From positions 1 through 7,276 of the forward strand of contig JAISUA010000087.1 in NCBI GenBank assembly GCA_031272305.1: a stretch of DNA of 7,276 nucleotides, given 5' to 3'. The position numbers and the translations under genes are program-made. The notes under the pieces were generated by a model. The model was not told where the DNA came from. It did not search any database and saw only the letters and a program-made list of their open reading frames with translations. Positions 1 to 6,677 of this stretch are shown one piece after another. Source of the DNA: Clostridioides sp. Its GTDB lineage: Bacteria > Bacillota > Clostridia > Peptostreptococcales > Peptostreptococcaceae. Within the stretch, counting starts at the first letter, position 1, and every line of letters starts with the position of its first letter.

Positions 1-10
1 CTATATATTT

Positions 11-769
11 TTAATTTATTGTCCATTTTAGCAAATATTTTTTAAGCATTTCAAAAAGTTGCATAACTATAACCAACACAACGACCATAAACAAAAAACC
101 TACCCATGTGTTTGCATACAAACCAAACTCTGCATATTTTTTTACAAAGAATCCCATTCCGTTGTTAGCACCATACATCTCAGCATACACCAACATCACA
201 AAAGTACTTCTAAGTGAATTTACAAATCCTGACAATATAGAAGGACTTGCTGCAGGTAATATAACTTTAAAAAATCTCTTGAATCCTTTTAACTCCAATG
301 TTGCTGCTTTGTCAAGGTATCTCTTGTCTATTGTCATTATCCCAGTAATTGTAGCAAAAAGTGTCGACCATAGAGTTCCATATACAATCAAAAACAATGA
401 TGCTATAAAAAAACTCGGTGATAATAATAACGCAAACGGAGATAACAATATAGAAGGAACAACACTAAAAGTATATATAATTGGATGAAGAGCATCTCTC
501 AACTTTTCGTTTAAACCTAAAACTGTTCCTATTGCTAATGCAATTACAAGTGATACTATGATCGCTGGTATCATTAACTTAAATGAAGATACAAGATTTA
601 CAATAAGTAGACCTTTGTTTTCTACAAATGCTTTTTTTATCGCTTTAACATCTGGAAACAAATATGAGTTTGCAATACCTTTTTCAGTCGTATAAATATA
701 TAAAGCAATAAATGCTAAAAATATTACAAACGTAATCCAATACTTCTTAAAAAAATCTTTAATTGCCAT
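11..769 (-). CDS. NitT/TauT-type ABC transporter permease
   Basis: This 252-residue integral membrane protein would form the membrane channel of an ABC importer, as a homodimer gated by the ATPase encoded upstream. Hydrophobic segments are visible near residues 11-29, 66-86, 97-116, 119-143 and 221-243, with a weaker one near 185-200, which fits the six-helix BPD_transp_1 fold. The cytoplasmic coupling (EAA) loop is near residues 150-172 and ends in the typical ILPAASPSI. In that loop the usual glycine of EAAxxxG appears to be Glu159 (AATLELKGF). The ATG start is supported by GAGGAG (779-784) nine nucleotides upstream. The gene starts 36 nt after the binding-protein gene, so the two are almost certainly co-transcribed. 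The stop codon is 10 bases from the window edge, so anything downstream is unseen. The family call is secure; the substrate is unknown. Confidence 0.93.
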   Translation of the reverse strand: MAIKDFFKKYWITFVIFLAFIALYIYTTEKGIANSYLFPDVKAIKKAFVENKGLLIVNLVSSFKLMIPAIIVSLVIALAIGTVLGLNEKLRDALHPIIYTFSVVPSILLSPFALLLSPSFFIASLFLIVYGTLWSTLFATITGIMTIDKRYLDKAATLELKGFKRFFKVILPAASPSILSGFVNSLRSTFVMLVYAEMYGANNGMGFFVKKYAEFGLYANTWVGFLFMVVVLVIVMQLFEMLKKYLLKWTIN

Positions 770-805
770 AATTTGTTACTCCTCTTAAATTACTACTTAA
801 TATCT

Positions 806-1888
806 CTATTGAACGTCATTTTCATTGAAAAATGTTTGCATTTTTTTATAGAAGTCTGGATTTTCACTGCCATATTGTGCAGTCGCTTCTTTTAATGCTT
901 CTTCATAAAGTGTTGTATTTATATGTTCTTCAATTTTTATATTTTTTGCTTTTTCATCTAAGAATCCAGTTTCGTCTAATATATTCCAAGCTCTAACAAC
1001 AGAATTTTTAAGAGGATCTACACTAACTTGATAATGTTCATCATCAAGCATATATGCAGCTACATAATCTTCTTCTGCTCCTATTTTAGCAGCATGCAAC
1101 TTAACAGCTTCATCTTTGTGGCCTTCATAGTATGCTTGTGCTCTTAAAAGTACTTTTATTATTGCTTTTATAGTATTTGGATTTTTTTCAACGAAATCAG
1201 TTTGTGCTTCCATTCTACAGCAAGAATAATTAGGCATAATATCACTTTGATAGCACATGATATCTACATCATCCATACTTTTTACTATAGAATTTTGTCC
1301 TGTACCCATAAGTGCATAATCTACTTCACCTCTAACAACTGCAGCAAGTGCATCATTGTAATCTGTATAAGATACAAATTCTACTGCATCCAATGGATTA
1401 TCGTATCCAAGATCTTTTACTGCTCCAGTTATTGCAAAATATGAAGGATTACAAGCTATTTTCTTACCAACTAAGTCTTGTACTCCATTCCACTTTGTAC
1501 CTGATTTTGCGATTATCGGCATAGCTCCAGTTACCATATGACCTCCAAATATAGTAAGATCTACTCCAGAAGCTATTTGTTGTAGTGGATTACTTGTACC
1601 TGAATTAGATACAATATCTACTTTTCCAGTTGCAAGCATTGTCATTGCATCTGCATTAGCATTTGCTTGTACATTTTCAATAGTAATACCTGCTTCTTTG
1701 AAATAACCTTTTTCCTCTGCAATAGTAAGAAGTACATTTCCACTTGTACCACTATTCCATCTAATATTACTAACTTCTATTGCTCCATCTTCTTTTTTGG
1801 CTGTATCATCTGTTTTAGACTGTTGACATCCTACAAGTGAAAAAAGCATATACATTGATGTTATTAGTGCAATAATTTTTTTCTTCAT
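806..1888 (-). CDS. ABC transporter substrate-binding lipoprotein, NMT1/THI5-like (SsuA/TauA/NrtA superfamily)
   Basis: This 360-residue extracytoplasmic receptor would capture the solute and deliver it to the permease. The N-terminus is a lipoprotein signal: a lysine-rich start, a hydrophobic stretch and the lipobox LVGC with Cys21 as the predicted lipidated residue. A charged linker follows to about residue 38, then a periplasmic-binding-protein type II fold. Family hallmarks include RWNSGTSGNVLLTIAEEKGY (43-62), MLATGKVDIVSN (84-95), DLVGKKIACNP (138-148) and the helical region AIIKVLLRAQAYYEGH (242-257). A vicinal Cys223-Cys224-Arg225 follows MPNYS and may line the cleft. AAGGAG (1895-1900) six nucleotides upstream supports the ATG. 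The gene lies between the ATPase and permease genes of the same operon. Possible ligands include sulfonates, nitrate, a hydroxymethylpyrimidine-like thiamine precursor or riboflavin, and the sequence alone does not choose among them. Confidence 0.92.
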   Translation of the reverse strand: MKKKIIALITSMYMLFSLVGCQQSKTDDTAKKEDGAIEVSNIRWNSGTSGNVLLTIAEEKGYFKEAGITIENVQANANADAMTMLATGKVDIVSNSGTSNPLQQIASGVDLTIFGGHMVTGAMPIIAKSGTKWNGVQDLVGKKIACNPSYFAITGAVKDLGYDNPLDAVEFVSYTDYNDALAAVVRGEVDYALMGTGQNSIVKSMDDVDIMCYQSDIMPNYSCCRMEAQTDFVEKNPNTIKAIIKVLLRAQAYYEGHKDEAVKLHAAKIGAEEDYVAAYMLDDEHYQVSVDPLKNSVVRAWNILDETGFLDEKAKNIKIEEHINTTLYEEALKEATAQYGSENPDFYKKMQTFFNENDVQ

Positions 1889-1977
1889 AATAATCTCCTT
1901 TTATTTTTATAATGTTAATATTTTTATGCATTAAATAGATAAGATTCTATATAAATACCTGCTTTGTATTATTTTTT

Positions 1978-2775
1978 CTATTCTGTAAATTTTTCTATAC
2001 GTATAACTACATCTTTATTTATTTGTTGTATCAACGTATTTCTTAATTTTAAAGCATCTATATTGTCAAATTGATTTTCTCTACTAATTCTATCTTCTTC
2101 TTTAATCTTGCAATCATATATTATATTACTTGGCGATTGGCCTAGAACTATTATTCTATTTCCAAGTAATATAGCTTCATCAACATCATGAGTAACAAAA
2201 AAAACAGTCTTTTTTTGTTCTTCTTGTGACCATAATTCTAACAATAAATCTTGCAACTTAGCACGAGTAACTGCATCCAATGCTCCAAAAGGTTCGTCCA
2301 TCAAAAGTATAGGAGGATTTATGCTAAAAGCTTGTGCAATAGCACATCTTTGCTTCATTCCACCTGATAATTCTTTTGGCAACTTCTTGTACACACTCTT
2401 GTCTAATCCTACTAACTCCATAAACTTATAAGCTATTTCTTTTAATTCCTTTTTATTTTTATCTGGAAAACTTTGAGTTAGTGCCAACATAATATTTGCT
2501 CCAGCACTCATCCATGGAAAAAGACCATAATCTTGAAAAACAACACCTCTATCTAAAGATGCAGATACAATTTTCTTTGTATCTATCAACATCTCTCCTG
2601 TAGTTGCTCCCTCAAGTCCTGCTAACAGACGAAGAAGCGTACTTTTACCACATCCTGATTGACCTAGTATACATACGAATTCTCCACTTTCCACTTCCAA
2701 ATTTATATCCTTCAATATCAATTTATCGCTATTTTTATATGCAAAAGATACGTTGTTTATATATATACTTGACAT
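1978..2775 (-). CDS. NitT/TauT-type ABC transporter ATP-binding protein
   Basis: This 265-residue cytoplasmic ATPase would power the importer by dimerising and hydrolysing ATP beneath the permease. All nucleotide-binding motifs are intact: Walker A GQSGCGKST (38-46), Q-loop Gln81 in VVFQDYGLFPW, signature LSGGMKQR (136-143), Walker B ILLMDEP (156-162), D-loop ALD (165-167) and switch His196 in VTHDVDEA. The VFQDYGLFPW and THDVDEA wording is typical of the SsuB/TauB/NrtD group, and length is normal for it. The ATG has AGGAG (2783-2787) seven nucleotides upstream. It is the first gene of the three-gene operon. An 89-nt spacer, with no clear promoter or terminator, separates it from the binding-protein gene. 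The family is certain; the imported solute is not known. Confidence 0.95.
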   Translation of the reverse strand: MSSIYINNVSFAYKNSDKLILKDINLEVESGEFVCILGQSGCGKSTLLRLLAGLEGATTGEMLIDTKKIVSASLDRGVVFQDYGLFPWMSAGANIMLALTQSFPDKNKKELKEIAYKFMELVGLDKSVYKKLPKELSGGMKQRCAIAQAFSINPPILLMDEPFGALDAVTRAKLQDLLLELWSQEEQKKTVFFVTHDVDEAILLGNRIIVLGQSPSNIIYDCKIKEEDRISRENQFDNIDALKLRNTLIQQINKDVVIRIEKFTE

Positions 2776-2918
2776 CGACCTGCTCCTTACATTATATTTA
2801 ACTATCTAATTTTTAAAGTGATGAATATGTTTTTATGTAAATTATACAAACGATTGTACTATTTTTGTACAAACCCTGAAATATATAAATAATTTAAATA
2901 TATTTTTTATAAATCACC
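2776..2918 (-). other. Predicted 5' leader of the transporter mRNA
   Basis: From the start point predicted for the promoter at 2925-2953, the mRNA would carry about 140 untranslated nucleotides before the ATPase gene. The leader is very A/T-rich. It contains an all-A/U 8-bp hairpin (AAATATAT/ATATATTT, about 2882-2908), the TTGTACAA octamer cluster and the ribosome binding site. A weak 5-bp pairing, GTGAT (2913-2917) with ATCAC (2818-2822), could close the whole segment. I looked for conserved cores of TPP, guanidine, preQ1 and purine riboswitches by eye and recognised none. The leader boundary depends on the promoter prediction. Confidence 0.45.
2842..2873 (-). promoter_or_regulatory. Operator-like cluster of three TTGTACAA-type octamers
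   Basis: Read on the minus strand there are three related octamers: TTGTACAA (2865-2872), TAGTACAA (2854-2861) and TTGTATAA (2842-2849). Their starts are 11 and 12 nt apart, about one helical turn. The first sits in a perfect 10-bp palindrome TTTGTACAAA (2864-2873). The first two also form a dyad, TTGTAC-N7-GTACAA, spanning 2854-2872. This looks like a binding site for a dimeric or cooperative regulator of the importer operon. The third copy overlaps a TATAAT (2841-2846) that could be a second -10 box, although no good -35 is placed for it. The regulator is not in the window, and the high A/T content makes chance a real alternative. Confidence 0.45.
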
Positions 2919-2924
2919 AACGTA

Positions 2925-2953
2925 ATGATATCACATTTTATTTAAATTATCAA
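2925..2953 (-). promoter_or_regulatory. Sigma-A type promoter of the ABC transporter operon
   Basis: On the minus strand a -35 box TTGATA (2948-2953) is separated by exactly 17 nt from a -10 box TATCAT (2925-2930). Each differs from consensus at one position. A TG one base before the -10 box gives an extended -10 (TGATATCAT). Transcription would start near 2918. The site lies between the carB terminator and the ATPase gene, as expected for an independent transporter unit. Confidence 0.65.
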
Positions 2954-3027
2954 AATGATTTTTTGAATAATTAAGAACATTCATATTGTTTTTTTCTATC
3001 GATTTATATGATTTTCTATTAAAATGC

Positions 3028-3127
3028 AAAAAAAAGATAATATATTGTTCGTAAGATTCGATAAAGGCTTACGCTCACACGAAGTGAGAGAGTAGTTACC
3101 GAACCTAAGAACAATTATTATCTTTTT
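3028..3127 (-). terminator. Long branched intrinsic terminator after carB
   Basis: About 35 nt after the carB stop the transcript can fold into a long hairpin. The outer stem pairs AAAGATAATA (minus-strand copy of 3116-3125) with TATTATCTTT (3033-3042) and continues as TTGTTC/GAACAA. A second 10-bp stem, GGTTCGGTAA with TTATCGAATC (3096-3105 and 3055-3064), is followed by a small apical hairpin CTCAC-TTCGT-GTGAG (3074-3088). The 3' side ends in eight Ts (3028-3035). Two pairs in the second stem are G-U in the minus-strand RNA and would be A-C mismatches on the other strand, which favours the carB-sense transcript. The opposite strand ends in five Ts, so weak termination in that direction is possible, though no convergent gene is seen here. 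Confidence 0.75.
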
Positions 3128-3162
3128 ATAAAACTTTTCGAAATAAATTGTTTTTATAAAAT

Positions 3163-6100
3163 TTATTCAGCTATATTATATACTTTTAGTTTATCTTCGT
3201 CTATTCTTTCTTTTTTGACTCCTACAAGTGCTTTCAATGTATCAAGTGATGTCATTATATCTGTTTGGAATTCTATTGCTGTTCTTCTTATTTTAAATCC
3301 ATCTCTTGTTGAATCATTACCTTTTGTAGGTGTATTTACTACTAAATCTACTTGTTTATTTCTTATATAATCAAGCAAGTTTGGTCTTGCTTCATGCACT
3401 CTATTGACAACTTCAACTTCTATTCCATGTTCTCTTAAGCTTTTAGCTGTACCTTCTGTAGCTACAAATTTGTATCCTAATTTTTTCATATCTTTCGCTA
3501 TTTCAACAAATTCATCTTTATCGTTGTTGTTTATAGTTGCAAGTACTATTCCTTTTTCGTCTTCTATATTTCTTCCTGCTGCAAGGAATCCTTTGTAAAG
3601 TGCTTCTTCAATATTTTCGCCTACACCAAGTACTTCACCTGTTGATTTCATTTCAGGTCCAAGACTTATATCTACTTTTGCAAGTTTTGACATTGAAAAT
3701 ACTGGTACTTTTACAGATACTATGCTAGGCGTTTTGTATATTCCTGTTCCAAATCCAAGATCTTTTAATTTTTCGCCTAACATACATCTTGTAGCAAGGT
3801 CTACTATTGGTACACCACTCACTTTAGAAATATAAGGCACAGTTCTTGAAGCTCTAGGATTTACTTCTATTATATACAACTCATCTTTGTATTCTATAAA
3901 TTGAATGTTTACCATTCCTATTACATTTAAATCTATTGCTATCTTCTTAGTGTAATCAAGTATTTTTTGTTTTATTCTATCGCAAATATTTTGACTAGGA
4001 TACATTGTTATACTATCTCCTGAATGAACTCCTGCTCTTTCAAGATGTTCCATTATTCCAGGTATCAATATATCTTCACCATCACAAAGTGCGTCTACTT
4101 CGATTTCTCTTCCTGTTAGATATTTGTCTATAAGTACAGGATTGTTATGATCTCTTTCGAAAGCATCTTTTAGATATTTTATAAGTTTTTCTTCATTGTA
4201 GTTTATTTCCATACCTTGACCTCCAAGTACATAAGAAGGTCTTACAAGTACTGGATATCCAAGTTCTTTTGCAACTTCTATCCCTTCGTTTACACTCCAT
4301 ACGCCTTTACCTTTTGGTCTATTAATATCTAGTTTTTCAAGCATTTCATCGAATTTTTCTCTATCTTCTGCTCTATCTATATCTTCAAAATCTGTTCCAA
4401 GTATTTTTATATTTTTTTCATGCAAGAATTTTGATAATTTGATAGCAGTTTGTCCACCAAATTGTAATATTACTCCATAAGGTTTTTCTTTTTCGATTAT
4501 GTTGTATACTTCTTCTTCTGTCAAAGGTTCGAAATAAAGTTTGTCAGATGTATCGAAATCTGTACTTACTGTTTCTGGATTGTTGTTGATGATTATTGTT
4601 TCCATGCCAAGTTTTCTAAGTGCTTTTATACAATGTACTGAACAATAGTCAAATTCTATACCTTGACCTATTCTTATAGGTCCAGAACCAAGTACAATTA
4701 TTTTTTTGTTGTCGCTTACTTCTACTTCGTCATATTCATCATAAGTTGAATAATAATAAGGAGAAAGTGCTTCAAACTCTCCACCACAAGTGTCTACCAT
4801 TTTGTATACTGGTCTTATTCCAAATGATTCTCTTAGATTAAAAATTTCTTCTGGAGAAACTTTCATAATATCAGCCATACCTTTATCAGAAAATCCTTTT
4901 TTCTTTAATTGAAGTAAAAATTCTCTATCTAAGTCTTCTAATTTTAAACCTTTTAATTTTTCTTCTTGTTCAACTATCCATCTGAATTTATTGATGAACC
5001 ATTTGTCTACGCCTGTTATTTCAGAGATCATTCCTATTTTGTAACCTCTTCTGATTAACTCAGCAAGGTCAAACAATCTTTCGTCATCTGGAACAACAAC
5101 ACTTTCTTTTAATTCTTCAAGTGTTTTTGCTTCTGACGATTTATGAACCAAAGAATATTTTCCTGTTTCAAGAGATCTGATTCCTTTTAGTATAGCTTCT
5201 TCAAAATTTGAACCTATACTCATTATTTCACCTGTTGCCATCATTTTTGTTCCAAGAGTTCTGTTTGCATTTCTAAATTTATCAAAAGGCCATTTTGGAA
5301 TTTTTACTACTACATAGTCAAGTGTTGGTTCGAAACAAGCATAAGTTTTCTTTGTTACTGCATTTTTTATTTCATCCAAAGTATATCCAAGTGCAATCTT
5401 AGCTGCTACTTTTGCTATAGGATAACCTGTTGCTTTTGAAGCAAGTGCTGAAGATCTACTTACTCTAGGATTTATTTCGATAATAGCATAATTTTTGCTG
5501 TGAGGATCTAGTGCTATTTGAACATTGCAACCACCTTCAACACCTACTGCATTTATTATATCAATAGATGCTTTTCTAAGCATTTGGTATTCTTCATCAC
5601 TAAGTGTTTGACTTGGTGCTACAACTATACTATCTCCTGTATGCACACCAACTGGATCCACATTTTCCATATTACAAACTGTGATGCAATTTCCATTTGA
5701 ATCTCTCATCACTTCATATTCGATTTCTTTCCAACCTTTGATACTTTTTTCTAAAAGTACTTGAGTAACTGGACTAAGTTGCAATCCATGAGTAAGTGTT
5801 TCTATCAATTCTTCCTCAGTATCTGCTATTCCTCCACCTGTTCCTCCTAGAGTATATGCAGGTCTTACTACTACTGGATAGCCAATTTCTTCTGCAAATT
5901 TAAGGCCATCTTCTAGATTAGTCACTATATCACTTACTACTACTGGTTGATTTATTTCTCTCATTGTTTCTCTAAATAAATCTCTGTCTTCACCTTTTTT
6001 TATTGATTCAACAGAAGTTCCTAATACTCTCACATTGTATTTATCAAGTATTCCTTTTTCGTAAAGTTCTACTGCAAGATTTAGCCCTGTTTGACCTCCC

Positions 6101-6369
6101 ATACCTGCAAGTATGCTGTCTGGTCTTTCTTTTTCTATTATTTTTTCTATAAATTCTATTGTTAATGGTTCTATATATATTTTATCTGCAACTTCTTTAT
6201 CTGTCATAATTGTTGCTGGATTTGAATTTATTAATACTACTTCGATACCTTCTTCTTTAAGTGCTTCACACGCTTGTGTTCCAGAATAATCGAACTCAGC
6301 TGCTTGTCCTATTATAATTGGACCTGAACCAAGTACCAAAGTTTTTTTTACGTCTTGTAATTTAGGCAT
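3163..6369 (-). CDS. carB: Carbamoyl-phosphate synthase large subunit
   Basis: The 1068-residue synthetase subunit of cytoplasmic glutamine-dependent carbamoyl-phosphate synthetase uses two ATP, bicarbonate and ammonia channelled from CarA to make carbamoyl phosphate for pyrimidines and arginine. Length matches the family (E. coli about 1073). Visible parts are the carboxyphosphate ATP-grasp half (about 1-400, VLGSGPIIIGQAAEFDYSG near 12-30), the oligomerisation region (about 401-550), the carbamoyl-phosphate ATP-grasp half (about 555-935, VLGSGPIRIGQGIEFDY at 559-575) and the MGS-like allosteric domain (about 936-1068). Metal/ATP ligands are present in both halves: Gln284, Glu298, Asn300 and Gln823, Glu835, Asn837. 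The allosteric domain keeps TEGTAK (971-976) and NT (1012-1013), at the UMP-binding positions of E. coli, with Arg990 where E. coli has Lys. AGGAGG (6376-6381) lies six nucleotides before the ATG. carA lies upstream across a 308-nt spacer. Confidence 0.98.
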   Translation of the reverse strand: MPKLQDVKKTLVLGSGPIIIGQAAEFDYSGTQACEALKEEGIEVVLINSNPATIMTDKEVADKIYIEPLTIEFIEKIIEKERPDSILAGMGGQTGLNLAVELYEKGILDKYNVRVLGTSVESIKKGEDRDLFRETMREINQPVVVSDIVTNLEDGLKFAEEIGYPVVVRPAYTLGGTGGGIADTEEELIETLTHGLQLSPVTQVLLEKSIKGWKEIEYEVMRDSNGNCITVCNMENVDPVGVHTGDSIVVAPSQTLSDEEYQMLRKASIDIINAVGVEGGCNVQIALDPHSKNYAIIEINPRVSRSSALASKATGYPIAKVAAKIALGYTLDEIKNAVTKKTYACFEPTLDYVVVKIPKWPFDKFRNANRTLGTKMMATGEIMSIGSNFEEAILKGIRSLETGKYSLVHKSSEAKTLEELKESVVVPDDERLFDLAELIRRGYKIGMISEITGVDKWFINKFRWIVEQEEKLKGLKLEDLDREFLLQLKKKGFSDKGMADIMKVSPEEIFNLRESFGIRPVYKMVDTCGGEFEALSPYYYSTYDEYDEVEVSDNKKIIVLGSGPIRIGQGIEFDYCSVHCIKALRKLGMETIIINNNPETVSTDFDTSDKLYFEPLTEEEVYNIIEKEKPYGVILQFGGQTAIKLSKFLHEKNIKILGTDFEDIDRAEDREKFDEMLEKLDINRPKGKGVWSVNEGIEVAKELGYPVLVRPSYVLGGQGMEINYNEEKLIKYLKDAFERDHNNPVLIDKYLTGREIEVDALCDGEDILIPGIMEHLERAGVHSGDSITMYPSQNICDRIKQKILDYTKKIAIDLNVIGMVNIQFIEYKDELYIIEVNPRASRTVPYISKVSGVPIVDLATRCMLGEKLKDLGFGTGIYKTPSIVSVKVPVFSMSKLAKVDISLGPEMKSTGEVLGVGENIEEALYKGFLAAGRNIEDEKGIVLATINNNDKDEFVEIAKDMKKLGYKFVATEGTAKSLREHGIEVEVVNRVHEARPNLLDYIRNKQVDLVVNTPTKGNDSTRDGFKIRRTAIEFQTDIMTSLDTLKALVGVKKERIDEDKLKVYNIAE

Positions 6370-6384
6370 TTTTTACCTCCTAGA

Positions 6385-6500
6385 TTTTAAAGTTTCTTTC
6401 CGATTTTCTATGTTTATATCTTTTAAAGTTTGTAACGATCTTTTTATATTTTTAATGTTTTATTTTTTTATAGTTTCTCAACGAGTTTTTATATCTTATC
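6385..6500 (-). repeat. Three imperfect repeats in the carB leader
   Basis: Three related units occupy 6385-6420, 6421 to about 6457, and 6466-6500. On the plus strand each begins TTTTAAAGTTT or TTTTATAGTTT, and continues with a CGA-containing core and a TTTATAT-like end. The first 11 bases of units one and two are identical, and starts are 36 and 45 bases apart. In the carB sense each unit reads roughly TATAAA, an A-rich stretch, ATCGTT-like, then AAACTTTAAAA. The last unit lies just upstream of the carB ribosome binding site. Low complexity limits confidence. Confidence 0.5.
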
Positions 6501-6615
6501 TTCATCAATATTTCTTATTATGAGAAGCATATATAAAAAACGGAGTTTTTCACGCTTCGAACCAAGTAGGGAAGTTCGATAACGAAAATCAAAGATTTTC
6601 TATCTCACTTCTTTC

Positions 6616-6658
6616 AAGACTTGCAACATTGCTTTTAATATAAGTTCTTGCAAGTCTT
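6616..6658 (-). other. Perfect 11-bp stem-loop just after carA
   Basis: AAGACTTGCAA (6616-6626) and its exact complement TTGCAAGTCTT (6648-6658) flank a 21-nt loop, starting 19 nt after the carA stop codon. In the carA-sense RNA the 3' arm is followed by GAAAGAAG rather than a U-run, so it does not look like an intrinsic terminator. A role in protecting the carA 3' end or in RNA processing would fit, but that is inference. It could also be the end of a small dispersed element. Confidence 0.6.
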
Positions 6659-6677
6659 ATTATATATAAATAAATTA

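Larger units (their letters stand above)
6370..6677 (-). other. Structured carA-carB spacer
   Basis: The 308-nt spacer between the two subunit genes holds no open reading frame I can support. In transcription order it has a perfect stem-loop (6616-6658), a region of small hairpins and sequence words shared with the carB terminator (about 6541-6611), three imperfect repeats (6385-6500) and the carB ribosome binding site. The small hairpins are GAAAATC-TTT-GATTTTC at 6584-6600 and TCGAAC/GTTCGA at 6557-6579. I found no well-spaced promoter and no hairpin directly followed by a T-run. The one T6 run (6535-6540) is 16 nt beyond the nearest stem. Co-transcription of carA and carB through the spacer is therefore the simplest reading. 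Confidence 0.6.

Noticed and set aside
108..488. Plus-strand open frame of 126 codons inside the permease gene
   Set aside because: It is fully antisense to a clearly conserved permease, resembles no family and has no convincing ribosome binding site. The other plus-strand frames (1202-1444, 2604-2801, 3404-3598, 3537-3728, 5518-5700) fail for similar reasons.
2841..2870. A second promoter using TATAAT at 2841-2846
   Set aside because: No acceptable -35 box lies 16-18 nt upstream; it is kept only as a possibility in the octamer finding.
2776..2918. TPP riboswitch in front of the importer, as expected for a thiamine-precursor transporter
   Set aside because: No CTGAGA-type core or matching partner segment is present in the leader.
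3123..3161. Direct repeat TTTTTATAAAA at 3123-3133 and 3151-3161
   Set aside because: Such low-complexity A/T words are expected often in this composition, and no structure links the two copies.
6535..6579. Intrinsic terminator between carA and carB (hairpin TCGAAC/GTTCGA plus T6)
   Set aside because: The stem is only 6 bp with an 11-nt loop, and the T-run lies 16 nt beyond it, too far for intrinsic termination.
6584..6600. Small hairpin GAAAATC-TTT-GATTTTC as a regulatory element
   Set aside because: Only one G-C pair at each end of a 7-bp A/T stem; mentioned as part of the spacer but not supported as a separate functional site.
6370..6677. PyrR-type attenuator controlling carB
   Set aside because: No PyrR-binding anti-antiterminator motif and no terminator hairpin directly followed by a T-run were found.
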